Assembly (NCBI GenBank): GCA_000720535.1
Contig: JOAZ01000008.1
Coordinates: 124,001 to 188,000 of the forward strand
Source of the DNA: Streptomyces halstedii
GTDB taxonomy: Bacteria > Actinomycetota > Actinomycetes > Streptomycetales > Streptomycetaceae
DNA length: 64,000 bases
Direction of reading: 5' to 3'
Position 1 is the stretch's first letter, and every line of letters starts with the position of its first letter. Under the pieces are notes generated by a model that did not search any database, was not told the origin of the DNA, and saw only the letters and a program-made list of their open reading frames with translations. The translations under genes and the position numbers were made by a program. Shown here piece after piece: positions 1-8,891 of the stretch.

Positions 1-348
1 GCGGTCGCCGTCGTCACCCGCTACTACGGCGGGGTCAAGCTCGGCGCCGGCGGGCTCATCCGCGCCTACGGAGGAGCGGTCGGCGAGGCGCTCGACTCCC
101 TGGGAACCCTCACCCGGCGGCGCTACCGGCTGGCCACCGTCACCGTCGACCACCAGCGCGCGGGCAAGCTGGAGAACGATCTGCGGTCCACGGGCCGGAT
201 CGTGCGCGACGTACGGTACGCGGAGGCCGTGACCATCGAGATCGGCCTGCCGGACGCCGACGTCGAGGGCTTCCGGGCCTGGCTGGCCGACGCCACGGCC
301 GGCTCCGCCACCTTCGAGCCGGGCGGCGAGGCGTACGGGGACGTGTGA
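1..348 (+). CDS. YigZ/IMPACT family protein, C-terminal part
   Basis: The frame is open from base 1 and stops at TGA 346-348, so only about the last 115 residues are present. It opens with AVAVVTRYYGGVKLGAGGLI, the signature of the IMPACT/YigZ N-terminal domain, followed by the smaller YigZ C-terminal domain, which is ferredoxin-like in the family. The family is linked to translation regulation (eukaryotic IMPACT binds GCN1); the bacterial role is poorly defined. The gene is followed by a 270-base gap and then sbcD on the same strand. The start lies outside the window. Confidence 0.85.
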   Translation, partial: AVAVVTRYYGGVKLGAGGLIRAYGGAVGEALDSLGTLTRRRYRLATVTVDHQRAGKLENDLRSTGRIVRDVRYAEAVTIEIGLPDADVEGFRAWLADATAGSATFEPGGEAYGDV

Positions 349-527
349 CCGGTCCGCCGGAAGCCGGCCGGCGTGCGAGGTCCCCGGAGGAGGCCACGGG
401 GCGCGGAGGCCGAGCCCGGCGGAGATCCGGCTGCCGAGGCTCTCCGGGAGCGCGCGGGGGACAGCGGGACGCCTGGGCCGGCGGCCCCCGCGCGGGTGGC
501 AGACTGAGAGCCGTGACGGACCCGGTG

Positions 528-560
528 CCGACCGGCGCCGGTGTGGTGGGTGCCGGTCGG
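528..560. other. Perfect inverted repeat upstream of sbcD
   Basis: CCGACCGGC (528-536) and GCCGGTCGG (552-560) are exact complements around a 15-base loop, in the gap between the YigZ-type gene and sbcD. No U-tract follows. It could be a weak terminator for the upstream gene or a structured leader of sbcD. The remaining intergenic sequence shows nothing else I recognise. Confidence 0.35.
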
Positions 561-618
561 CGAGGCCGGGACGGGGCGGGGGCTCGGTGAGGCCAGAAAT
601 GCGGCTCGGAGGAATGCG

Positions 619-1785
619 TTGAGGATTCTGCACACCTCGGACTGGCATCTGGGGCGGTCCTTCCACCGCGTCTCCCTGCTCGACGCCCAGGCCGCCTTCC
701 TCGACCACCTCGTGGAGACCGTGGCGCGGCACCAGGTGGACGTGGTGGTGGTCGCCGGTGACGTGTACGACCGCGCGGTGCCGCCACTGACCGCCGTGCG
801 GCTCTTCGACGACGCGCTGCACCGGCTCGCCGGAGCCCGCGTTCCCACCGTCATGATCTCCGGCAACCACGACTCGGCCCGCAGGCTCGGGGTCGGGGCG
901 GGACTCATCGCGCGGGCCGGGATCCATCTGCGTACCGACCCCGCCGACTGCGCCACCCCCGTCCTCCTGCCGGACGCCCACGGAGACGTCGCCTTCTACG
1001 GGCTGCCCTACCTGGAACCCGCCCTCGTCCGGGACACCCTGGGCGCCGCCACGACCGGACACGAGGCGGTCCTCGGCGCCGCCATGGAACGCGTCCGCGC
1101 GGACCTCGCCGGCCGCCCGGACGGCACCCGTTCCGTCGTGCTGGCCCACGCGTTCGTGGCGGGCGGCGAACCCAGCGACAGCGAACGCGACATCACCGTC
1201 GGTGGCGTCGCCGCCGTCCCCGCCGGGGTCTTCGACGGTGTCGACTACGTGGCACTCGGACACCTGCACGGCTGCCAGACGGTCACCGAGCGCGTGCGCT
1301 ACTCCGGCTCGCCCCTCGCCTACTCGTTCTCCGAGCACACCCACCGCAAGACGATGTGGCTCGTCGACCTCGGACCCGGCGGGGAGATCGCCGCCGAACG
1401 CCTCGACTGCCCGGTCCCCCGCCCCCTCGCCCGCCTCCGGGGCCGGTTGGACGCACTGCTGGCGGACCCGGCCCTGGAACGGCACCGGGAATCCTGGGTC
1501 GAGGCCACCCTCACCGACCCCGTCCGCCCCGACGAGCCGATGGCCCGGCTCGCCGGGCGCTTCCCGCACACCCTGACCCTGGTCCTCGAACCCGAGCGGG
1601 ACCCGGAGGACCCGGGGGCCTCGTACGCGCAGCGCCTCGGCGGACGCGGCGACCAGCAGATCGCGGAGGACTTCGTGGCCCATGTACGTGGCGGCAGCGG
1701 CCCCAGCGAAGCGGAACGCGGCGTACTGCGTGCCGCCTTCGACGACGTACGGGTGGACGACACGGTGAACGAGGTGTCCCGTTGA
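619..1785 (+). CDS. sbcD: Exonuclease SbcD (Mre11-type nuclease subunit)
   Basis: The 388-residue protein is the nuclease subunit of the SbcCD complex, which cleaves hairpins and protein-blocked DNA ends. All Mre11-type metallophosphoesterase motifs are visible: SDWHLG (D8, H10), GDVYDR (about 48-53), GNHD (about 83-86), AHAF and GHLHG. The start chosen is TTG 619, because GGAGGA lies at 608-613 and translation then begins MRILHTSDWH, the usual N terminus; a longer open frame from 541 has no family similarity. Its TGA stop overlaps the TTG start of sbcC in a TTGA arrangement, so the two subunits are translationally coupled. Confidence 0.93.
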   Translation: MRILHTSDWHLGRSFHRVSLLDAQAAFLDHLVETVARHQVDVVVVAGDVYDRAVPPLTAVRLFDDALHRLAGARVPTVMISGNHDSARRLGVGAGLIARAGIHLRTDPADCATPVLLPDAHGDVAFYGLPYLEPALVRDTLGAATTGHEAVLGAAMERVRADLAGRPDGTRSVVLAHAFVAGGEPSDSERDITVGGVAAVPAGVFDGVDYVALGHLHGCQTVTERVRYSGSPLAYSFSEHTHRKTMWLVDLGPGGEIAAERLDCPVPRPLARLRGRLDALLADPALERHRESWVEATLTDPVRPDEPMARLAGRFPHTLTLVLEPERDPEDPGASYAQRLGGRGDQQIAEDFVAHVRGGSGPSEAERGVLRAAFDDVRVDDTVNEVSR

Positions 1786-4700
1786 GGCTGCACAAACTCA
1801 CCCTCACCGCCTTCGGGCCCTTCGGCACCACCCAGGAAGTCGACTTCGACGCGCTGTCGTCGGCCGGTCTCTTCCTCCTCCACGGGCCGACCGGCGCGGG
1901 CAAGACCAGCGTCCTGGACGCCGTCTGCTACGCGCTCTACGCGGCGGTGCCCGGCGCCCGGCAGAGCCCCGGCGGCTCGCTGCGCAGCGACCACGCCCCC
2001 GCGGACCTGCCGACCGAGGTCCGCCTGGAGCTGACCATCGGCGGCCGCAGACTCGAAGTCACCCGGCGACCGGCCCAGCCCCGCCCCAAGAGGAGGGGCG
2101 GCGGCTTCACCACCGAGAAGGCGCAGAGCTGGCTCCGCGCGTACGAGCCCGAGGGCGGCTGGCAGGGCCTCAGCCGCTCGCACCAGGAGATCGGTGAGGA
2201 ACTCACCCAGCTCATCGGGATGAGCCGGGACCAGTTCTGCCAGGTGGTGCTGCTGCCCCAGGGCGACTTCGCCCGCTTCCTGCGCGCCGACGCCGAAGCA
2301 CGCGGCAAACTGCTCGGCCGGCTCTTCGACACCCGCAGGTTCGCCGCCGTGGAGGAGCGCCTGGCCGAGCGGCGACGTGCCGCCGAGGCGCGGGTGAAGG
2401 CGGCCGACGAACAGATCCTCGCCCTCGCCCAGCGCGTCGCCCAGGCGGCCGGACCCGTGACCGCCGAGACTGAGCCGCCCCAGGACCGGCCCGGCGAACC
2501 GGGACTGGCCGAAGGGGTACTGGAATGGGCCGCCGTCGTCCGCGCCGGCGCGCGCGAACGGTTCGACATCGCCCAGGTGGCCCTGTCCGCGGCGGAGGCC
2601 CGCGACGAAGAGGCCCGCCACGCCCTCGACGCCGAGCGCGAACTCGCCCGGCTCCAGCAGAGATACGCGGAGACCCGGCGCCGCGCGGCCGGGCTCCAGG
2701 AGCGCCGGGCGGAACACGACCGCAACCTCGACCGGCTGGCCCGCGCGCGCAAGGCGGACCTGGTCGCCCCGGCGCTCGAACTGTGCGAGGAGGCCGACCG
2801 GGCCCACCGCGCGGCGAGCGAGGCCCGCGAGCGGTCCCGTGCCTTTCTGCCGCCGGAACTGGCCGACGCGGGCGCCGAGCAACTGGCCGACCGCGAGCGC
2901 GCGCTGCGGGCCGAGCTCGGCGCGCTCGACGCCGCCCACCGTGCCGAGCGGCGCGTCGGGGAGATCGACACCGAGCGGGCCGGGATCGAGCGGCAGTCAC
3001 GGGCCGACGACGAACTGCTCCAGGAGTCGGCACACTGGCTGGCCGGCTGGGAGGCGGTCCGCGAGGAACTGCACGCCCGGGTGCGGCGCGCCCAGGAGGC
3101 GGCGACCCGCGCCGAGCAGCTCGCCGGGCGGCTCGCCCCCGCCCGCCGGAGGCTGGACGCCGCCCGCAGGCGTGACGCGCTCACCACGCGGAAGGCCGAG
3201 GCCGAGGGCGTCCTGACAGCGGCCCGCGAGCGCGCGGTGACCGCTCACGAGACCTGGCTGGAGCTGCGCGAACGACGCCTCCGCGGCATCGCCGCTGAGC
3301 TGGCCGGCCGGCTCGTGGACGGCGAGGCCTGCGCGGTGTGCGGATCGGCCGACCACCCCGAGCCCGCCCGCGCGGGCGACGGCCATGTGGACCGGGCCAC
3401 CGAGGAGGCGGCGCTCGCCGCCCACCGGAACGCCGACGAGGCACGCGCCGAGGCCCAACGGCAGCTCGGCCTGATCGCTGAACGCCTCGACGCCGCACGG
3501 ACGGAGGCGGCCGAGGCGGGGACGGACGGCGTCCAGGACGCGGAAGGCACCCTGAACGGCACGGCGGCCTGGAGCGGAACCCGGGACGGACACGGACGTA
3601 CGGAGAGCGATCCGTCGAGCGGCGCCGCACGTGCGGCCGAGGTGCCAGTGGCCGAACTCGAAGCCGCCGTCGAACGGCTGACCCGGCAGCACACCGAGGC
3701 ACACACGCTGGCCGCCGGGACGCACGCCGCCCAGGAGGCCCTCGCGGCGGCCGAGCGGGAGCACCTGGAACGCCTCGACCACCGGCAGCGGGCCGAACGC
3801 CGAGCCGCCGCCCGCACCTCGCAGCGCGAGGCACTCGACCGCGAACAGGCCGCACTGGAAGAGGAACTGGCCCAGGCCCGGGGAGCGTCGGACTCCGTGG
3901 CCGCACACGCCGCGCTGCTGCGACGCCAGGCCGGGCTGCTCGCCGACGCGGCCGAGGCCGTACGCGCCGAGCAGCGCGCGGCCCGGCACCGCAAGGAGGC
4001 CGACGGCAGGCTCGCGGACGCCGCGTTCCGGGCCGGCTTCGACACCCCGCGCGCCGCCGCCGCGGAACTCCTGGACGACACCGCGCAGCGCGAACTCCAG
4101 CGCCGGATCGACACCTGGCAGGCGGAGGCCGCCGCCGTCGCCGACCGGCTCGCCGAGACGGACGCCAAGGAGGCCGCCGCACACCCGCCCGCCGCCCCGG
4201 ACGCCGCACAGGCGGCCCGCGACCGGTCGGCGCGGGCCCTCCGCGACCGCGCGACCGCGCTCGCCGCGGCCGGGGAGCGCCGCACGGAACTCGCCAGGCT
4301 CTCCCGCCGCGCGGCCGACGAGGTGCGCGCCCTGGGGCCACTGCGCCAGGAGTACACCAGGGTGGCCCGGCTCGCCGGGCTCACCGCCGGCACCTCGGCC
4401 GACAACGAACGCAAGATGCGGCTCGAAGCGTACGTACTGGCGGCCCGCCTCGAACAGGTGGCCGCCGCCGCGACGGCACGCCTCCGCCGGATGTCGTCGG
4501 GCCGCTACACCCTGGTCCACTCCGACGCCCGCAGCGGCGGCCGCAGGGCGGGCCTCGGCCTGCACGTCGTGGACTCCTGGACGGGCCGCGAGCGTGACAC
4601 CGCGACCCTGTCCGGCGGGGAGACCTTCTTCGCCTCACTCGCGCTGGCGCTCGGCCTCGCCGACGTCGTCACGGACGAGGCGGGCGGCGTACGGCTGGAC

Positions 4701-4916
4701 ACCCTCTTCATCGACGAGGGCTTCGGAAGCCTGGACGAGCAGACCCTGGACGAGGTGCTCGACGTTTTGGACTCCCTGCGGGAACGGGACCGGAGCGTCG
4801 GCATCGTCAGCCACGTCGCCGACCTGCGCCGCCGCATCCCCGCCCAGCTCGAAGTGGTCAAGGAACGCGATGGGTCGGCGGTGCGCCACCGGGTGGCGGA
4901 CGCGCCCGCCGACTGA
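1782..4916 (+). CDS. sbcC: Exonuclease SbcC (Rad50-type ATPase subunit)
   Basis: About 1044 residues, with the SMC/Rad50 layout. There is a Walker A loop GPTGAGKT near residue 36, then a long Ala/Glu/Arg-rich coiled coil interrupted by a CAVC zinc hook at 517-520. The ABC signature LSGGE is near 943 and the Walker B FIDEGFGSLD near 970. It partners SbcD, with DNA ends held through hook-mediated dimerisation. The start is TTG 1782 (MRLHKLTLTAFGPFG), overlapping the sbcD stop; the frame is open further upstream but that part only shadows sbcD. A Gly/Thr/Ser-rich insertion at about 583-622, in the second coil arm, looks like unstructured filler. The C terminus is followed by a strong hairpin. 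Confidence 0.93.
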   Translation: MRLHKLTLTAFGPFGTTQEVDFDALSSAGLFLLHGPTGAGKTSVLDAVCYALYAAVPGARQSPGGSLRSDHAPADLPTEVRLELTIGGRRLEVTRRPAQPRPKRRGGGFTTEKAQSWLRAYEPEGGWQGLSRSHQEIGEELTQLIGMSRDQFCQVVLLPQGDFARFLRADAEARGKLLGRLFDTRRFAAVEERLAERRRAAEARVKAADEQILALAQRVAQAAGPVTAETEPPQDRPGEPGLAEGVLEWAAVVRAGARERFDIAQVALSAAEARDEEARHALDAERELARLQQRYAETRRRAAGLQERRAEHDRNLDRLARARKADLVAPALELCEEADRAHRAASEARERSRAFLPPELADAGAEQLADRERALRAELGALDAAHRAERRVGEIDTERAGIERQSRADDELLQESAHWLAGWEAVREELHARVRRAQEAATRAEQLAGRLAPARRRLDAARRRDALTTRKAEAEGVLTAARERAVTAHETWLELRERRLRGIAAELAGRLVDGEACAVCGSADHPEPARAGDGHVDRATEEAALAAHRNADEARAEAQRQLGLIAERLDAARTEAAEAGTDGVQDAEGTLNGTAAWSGTRDGHGRTESDPSSGAARAAEVPVAELEAAVERLTRQHTEAHTLAAGTHAAQEALAAAEREHLERLDHRQRAERRAAARTSQREALDREQAALEEELAQARGASDSVAAHAALLRRQAGLLADAAEAVRAEQRAARHRKEADGRLADAAFRAGFDTPRAAAAELLDDTAQRELQRRIDTWQAEAAAVADRLAETDAKEAAAHPPAAPDAAQAARDRSARALRDRATALAAAGERRTELARLSRRAADEVRALGPLRQEYTRVARLAGLTAGTSADNERKMRLEAYVLAARLEQVAAAATARLRRMSSGRYTLVHSDARSGGRRAGLGLHVVDSWTGRERDTATLSGGETFFASLALALGLADVVTDEAGGVRLDTLFIDEGFGSLDEQTLDEVLDVLDSLRERDRSVGIVSHVADLRRRIPAQLEVVKERDGSAVRHRVADAPAD

Positions 4917-5051
4917 CGCGTCGAACGATCGCCGGTCGGCGGGGCCGGACGAAACACCGGTCCAGGGCCGGGGCAAGGCGGGCCGGATCCTGGAGGCGGG
5001 TCCGGGGCAGGCGGGCCGGAGCCTGAGGCCGGACCCGACAGGCGGGCCGGA

Positions 5052-5077
5052 GGGCCGGTGCGATCGGGCACCGGCCC
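5052..5077. terminator. Bidirectional hairpin terminator
   Basis: GGGCCGGTGC (5052-5061) and GCACCGGCCC (5068-5077) form a perfect 10-bp stem with a 6-base loop. It lies between the convergent sbcC and DUF885 genes and could stop transcription from both sides. There is no clear U-run, as is common in Streptomyces. Confidence 0.6.
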
Positions 5078-5092
5078 ACGGGCCGCCTCGGG

Positions 5093-6778
5093 TCAGAGCT
5101 TGGACAGCTCGTCCACCAGGTCGTCCAGCCCCAGCGAACCCTGGGACAGAGCCGCCATGTGCCAGGCCTTCAGGTCGAACGCCTCACCGTGTGCCGCGCG
5201 GGCGTTCTCCCGGCCGAGCAGCCAGGCCCGCTCACCCAGCTTGTAGCCGATGGCCTGACCCGGCATCGACAGATAGCGGGTCAGCTCGCTCTCCACGAAG
5301 TCGGCCGGCCGGCCGCTGTGGTTGCCGAAGAACTCCTGGGCGAGGTCCGGCGTCCACCGCTCACCCGGGTGGAACGGCGAGTCGGCGGGGATCTCCAGCT
5401 CCAGGTGCATGCCGATGTCCACGATCACCCGGCAGGCCCGCATCATCTGCGCGTCCAGGTAACCGATCCTGCGCTCGGCGTCCGGCAGGAAGCCCAGCTC
5501 GTCCATCAGCCGCTCCGCGTACAGCGCCCAGCCCTCGGCGTTGGCGCTGACGTGACCGATCGACGCCTGGTAGCGCGAAAGGCTGTCGGCGACGTGCGTC
5601 CACTGCGCGATCTGCAGATGGTGGCCGGGCACGCCCTCGTGGTACCAGGTGGAGACCAGGTCGTACACCGGGAAGCGGGTCTCGCCCATGGTGGGCAGCC
5701 AGGTGCGGCCGGGGCGCGAGAAGTCCTCGGAGGGGCCCGTGTAGTACGGGGCCGCCGCCCCGCCCGCCGGGGCGATCCGGGACTCCACCTTCCGGACGCG
5801 CTCGGCGAGTTCGAAGTGGGTGCCGTCCAGCGCCTCGATGGCCTCGTCCATCAGGCCCTGAAGCCACTCCCGTACCTCGTCCACGCCCTCGATGTGCTCG
5901 CCGTGCTCGTCGAGGTGGGCGAGCGCCTCCCACGGGCCCGCCCCGGGAAGGATCTTCTCGGCCTCGGTCTTCATCTCGGCCAGCAGGCGGTGGTACTCGG
6001 ACCAGCCGTACGCGTAGGCCTCGTCCAGGTCGAGGTCCGTGCCGTTGAACTGGCGCGACCAGCGCGCGTACCGCTCACGGCCCACGGTGTCGGGAGCGCC
6101 CTGGACGGCCGGTGCGTACACCTCGCTCATCCAGTCCCGCAGCGCCACCAGTCCGGCGGTGGCCTGCGCGGCCGCCGCGTCCAGCTCGGCCCGCAGGGAT
6201 TCCGGGCCGGGTGCCACGAACTCCTCGAAGAACCCGCGGTCTCCCTCCCCGGCCCAGACACCCAACTGCTCGATGAAGGTGGCGGTCGGGCGCGGGCCCC
6301 CGTAGAGCTTGCGCTCCAGGCCCAGTGCCAGGGAGGCGCGGTACCCCTCCAGCGCCACGGGGACCGCCTGGAGACGGGCCACGACGGCGGCCCAGTCCTC
6401 GTCGGTCTCGGTGGGCGTGGCGGTGAACACCTCCCGGATGCCGTGCGCGGGGGAGTGGATGTTGGAGACCGCCCGCAGGCCCTCGTCGGCGTCGTGGATC
6501 GCGAGTTCGGCGGTCAGCCGCTCGCGGAGGAGGCGCGCACAGCGCCGCTCGGCGTCGGTGTCCGCACCGGGCGCCCGCTCGGCCGCGTCGAGCTCCACCA
6601 GGGTGCGGCGGCTCAGTTCGGCCAGGGCGGCCTGTCCCTCGGGCGAGAAATCGGGCAGCCGGCTGGAGCTTTCCGCGACACCGAGATAGGTACCGGTGAT
6701 CGGGTCGAGTTCGATGAACGCGTCGACGTAGGCGTCGGCGACCTGGCGCGGCAGTGCGCTGCTCGATGTGTCTGACAT
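5093..6778 (-). CDS. DUF885 family metallohydrolase
   Basis: The 561-residue protein belongs to the DUF885 family, distantly related to M32-like zinc carboxypeptidases. The motif HEGVPGHH near residue 380 is the characteristic HExxxGHH-type zinc site and the full family length is present. No signal peptide is visible, so it is probably cytoplasmic. The start at 6778 (MSDTSSSALPRQ) is preceded by GAGGA about ten bases upstream; the frame extends 91 codons further upstream, but that part is low-complexity and overlaps the end of the lrp-type gene. The substrate is unknown; hydrolysis of small peptides is an inference from the fold family. Confidence 0.85.
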   Translation of the reverse strand: MSDTSSSALPRQVADAYVDAFIELDPITGTYLGVAESSSRLPDFSPEGQAALAELSRRTLVELDAAERAPGADTDAERRCARLLRERLTAELAIHDADEGLRAVSNIHSPAHGIREVFTATPTETDEDWAAVVARLQAVPVALEGYRASLALGLERKLYGGPRPTATFIEQLGVWAGEGDRGFFEEFVAPGPESLRAELDAAAAQATAGLVALRDWMSEVYAPAVQGAPDTVGRERYARWSRQFNGTDLDLDEAYAYGWSEYHRLLAEMKTEAEKILPGAGPWEALAHLDEHGEHIEGVDEVREWLQGLMDEAIEALDGTHFELAERVRKVESRIAPAGGAAAPYYTGPSEDFSRPGRTWLPTMGETRFPVYDLVSTWYHEGVPGHHLQIAQWTHVADSLSRYQASIGHVSANAEGWALYAERLMDELGFLPDAERRIGYLDAQMMRACRVIVDIGMHLELEIPADSPFHPGERWTPDLAQEFFGNHSGRPADFVESELTRYLSMPGQAIGYKLGERAWLLGRENARAAHGEAFDLKAWHMAALSQGSLGLDDLVDELSKL

Positions 6779-6846
6779 GGGGACATCCTCGTACGACGGG
6801 GCTTCCCGCGTCACCGGTATGGGGACACGGATATCCGGAAAAGTGT

Positions 6847-7491
6847 CTACGGCATCGTTTCCGGCGCTGCCGCGGGCGCGGCTCGCGGACCGGTCCGTAC
6901 CGGGTGGTGCGGGTCCGCCGGGGGATGAGCGCTGGTGCCCGTGCCCGGTGGGGTGGGTGCGCTCGTGCTCGTGCCGGGCGGGGGGTGTGCGCCCGTGTTC
7001 GACGGCTGGTGCGTGTCCGGTGTGGGAGGAAGCAGGGGGCCGCACTCCCACTGCTGGAAGATCAGCCGGGTCTCCACCCGTGCGACCTCCCGGCGCGAGG
7101 TGAACTCGTCCAGTACCAGTCGTTGCAGATCCGACGTCCCGGCGACCGCCACGTGTACCAGGTAGTCGTCCGGACCGGTGAGATGGAACAGCGCGCGCGA
7201 CTCCGGCAGGGCCCGGATCCGCTCGACGAACGGGCCGATGAGCTCCCTGCGGTGCGGCCGGACCTGCACCAGCAGAAGGGCCTCCAGGCCCCGGCCCAAC
7301 AAGGCCGGGTCGAGCCGCAGCCGGTGCCCGAGGATCACTCCCGAACGGCGCAGCCGGGCCACCCGGTCCAGACAGGTGGACGGCGCCACCCCGACCTCGG
7401 CGGCCAGCTCCCGGTACGTCGTCCGGGCATCGTTCTGCAGAAGCCGCAGAATGCGCAGATCCACCGGATCCAGAGCGACAGATTCAGGCAT
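6847..7491 (-). CDS. Lrp/AsnC family transcriptional regulator
   Basis: The first 155 or so residues are a normal Lrp/AsnC protein: an N-terminal HTH (LDPVDLRILRLLQNDARTTY onward) and a RAM ligand-binding domain. The remaining roughly 60 residues are a Pro/Thr/His/Gly-rich tail not found in typical members of 150-160 residues, probably drift up to a late stop. It is transcribed divergently from a PLP-dependent transsulfuration-type enzyme across a 59-base gap, the classic arrangement of an Lrp regulator controlling an amino-acid catabolic gene. The effector is therefore probably an amino acid, perhaps a sulfur-containing one. Confidence 0.88.
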   Translation of the reverse strand: MPESVALDPVDLRILRLLQNDARTTYRELAAEVGVAPSTCLDRVARLRRSGVILGHRLRLDPALLGRGLEALLLVQVRPHRRELIGPFVERIRALPESRALFHLTGPDDYLVHVAVAGTSDLQRLVLDEFTSRREVARVETRLIFQQWECGPLLPPTPDTHQPSNTGAHPPPGTSTSAPTPPGTGTSAHPPADPHHPVRTGPRAAPAAAPETMP

Positions 7492-7550
7492 ACGGCGAAC
7501 GTTACACGGGTGATCCCCACACCAGGCCGGTCGATGTTCAGATTGATGTC
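7492..7550. promoter_or_regulatory. Divergent promoter region, lrp-type gene / PLP enzyme
   Basis: Only 59 bases separate the two divergent starts, so both promoters and any Lrp operator must lie here and probably overlap. It includes the relatively AT-rich stretch GAACGTTACACG near 7497-7508 and GTTCAGATTGATG near 7534-7546. I cannot define the operator from one copy. Confidence 0.45.
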
Positions 7551-8891
7551 ATGGACACCGACGCCACCTCGCTGACACCCCCCGCACCGAGCCGGTCCAG
7601 GGCACTCGCCACCGAAGCCGTGCACGCCGGACGCGACGATCTCGCCTCCCTCGGCCTGCACGCCGCGCCGATCGACCTGTCCACCACCTACCCCTCCTAC
7701 GACTCCCGGGCCGAGGCGGAACGCATCGACGCCTTCGCCGCCACCGGCGCCCAGCCCGAGGGACCGCCGGTCTACGCCCGGCTGGACAACCCCACGACGG
7801 CCCGTTTCGAAAAGGCGCTGGCCACGCTGGAGGGCACCGAGAGCGCGGTCGCCTTCGCCAGCGGCATGGCCGCGCTCTCGGCGGTGCTGCTGGCCCGCGC
7901 GAGCGCCGGGCTGCGGCATGTGGTCGCCGTGCGCCCGCTGTACGGCTGTAGCGACCACCTCCTCGGCTCGGGGCTGCTCGGCACCGAGGTGACCTGGACG
8001 GACCCGGCGGGCATCGCGGACGCCATCCGCCCCGACACCGGACTGGTGATGGTCGAGACACCGGCCAACCCGACCCTTGCCGAGGTCGACATCCGGGCGG
8101 TGGCGCACTCCTGCGGTTCCGTGCCGCTGCTCGTCGACAACACCTTCGCGACCCCCGTGCTCCAGCGGCCCGTCGAGCACGGCGCCAGGATCGTGCTGCA
8201 CAGTGCGACGAAGTACCTCGGCGGCCACGGGGACGTCATGGGCGGAGTCGTCGCCTGCGACGAGGAGTTCGCGGCGAACCTGCGGCAGATGCGGTTCGCC
8301 ACCGGCGGAGTGCTGCATCCGCTCGCCGGATATCTGCTGCTGCGCGGTCTGTCCACGCTCGCGGTGCGGGTCCGCGCGGCCTCCGCGGGCGCCGCCGAAC
8401 TCGCCCGCAGGCTTTCGGCCGACCCCCGGGTCGCCCGGGTGCACTACCCGCGGCTGGGCGGGGCGATGGTCTCCTTCGAGGTGTACGGGGACCCGCACCG
8501 GGTGATCGCCGGGGTCCGCCTGATCACACCCGCCGTGAGTCTCGGCAGTGTGGACACCCTCATCCAGCACCCGGCCTCCATCAGCCACCGCATCGTGGAG
8601 GAGGGAGACCGGCACGCGGCGGGCGTGGGGGACCGGCTGCTACGGATGTCGGTCGGTCTTGAGGACGTCGAAGACCTGTGGGCCGACCTGTGCCAGGCAC
8701 TCAGCGAGGGAGCCACGGGGCTCCGGGAGAGAGCCGAGGGTCACAGCGAGGGAGCTGCGGAGCTCGGCGAGGGGGCTGCGGGGCTCAGCGAACGAGCCGC
8801 GGAGGCTCTTCCGTCCGCCCGTAGCCGGAAGGAGCCTCCGGAGCGGGGCGCGACTCGGCCGGAGCCGGAGAGACAGCGAGCCGAGCGGTGA
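7551..8891 (+). CDS. PLP-dependent Cys/Met metabolism enzyme (cystathionine gamma-lyase/methionine gamma-lyase type)
   Basis: A 446-residue member of the Cys/Met metabolism PLP family. Visible motifs are YARLDNPTTARFEKALA, the FASGMAA phosphate-binding loop, DNTFATPVLQRP, and SATKYLGGH with the PLP lysine at K221. Between VARVHYPRL and GGAMVSFEV roughly 14 residues usual in the family (the HP..HPQH..AKRQM segment) are missing without frame loss. After the conserved C-terminal block (RLLRMSVGLEDVEDLW) there is a 60-residue tail of imperfect Glu/Gly/Ala repeats that runs antisense into the next gene by 107 bases. The divergent Lrp gene suggests amino-acid-responsive degradation; the substrate (Met, cystathionine or homocysteine) cannot be fixed. 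Confidence 0.85.
   Translation: MDTDATSLTPPAPSRSRALATEAVHAGRDDLASLGLHAAPIDLSTTYPSYDSRAEAERIDAFAATGAQPEGPPVYARLDNPTTARFEKALATLEGTESAVAFASGMAALSAVLLARASAGLRHVVAVRPLYGCSDHLLGSGLLGTEVTWTDPAGIADAIRPDTGLVMVETPANPTLAEVDIRAVAHSCGSVPLLVDNTFATPVLQRPVEHGARIVLHSATKYLGGHGDVMGGVVACDEEFAANLRQMRFATGGVLHPLAGYLLLRGLSTLAVRVRAASAGAAELARRLSADPRVARVHYPRLGGAMVSFEVYGDPHRVIAGVRLITPAVSLGSVDTLIQHPASISHRIVEEGDRHAAGVGDRLLRMSVGLEDVEDLWADLCQALSEGATGLRERAEGHSEGAAELGEGAAGLSERAAEALPSARSRKEPPERGATRPEPERQRAER

Noticed and set aside
1320..2939. 539-codon open frame antisense to sbcC
   Set aside because: It is a codon-position shadow: high GC keeps the antisense frame open. Its composition is Gly/Arg/Ala-rich without domains, while the plus strand encodes a complete SbcC.
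5159..6775. 538-codon plus-strand frame opposite the DUF885 gene
   Set aside because: No ribosome-binding site or recognisable domain; the opposite strand carries the full HEGVPGHH metallohydrolase.
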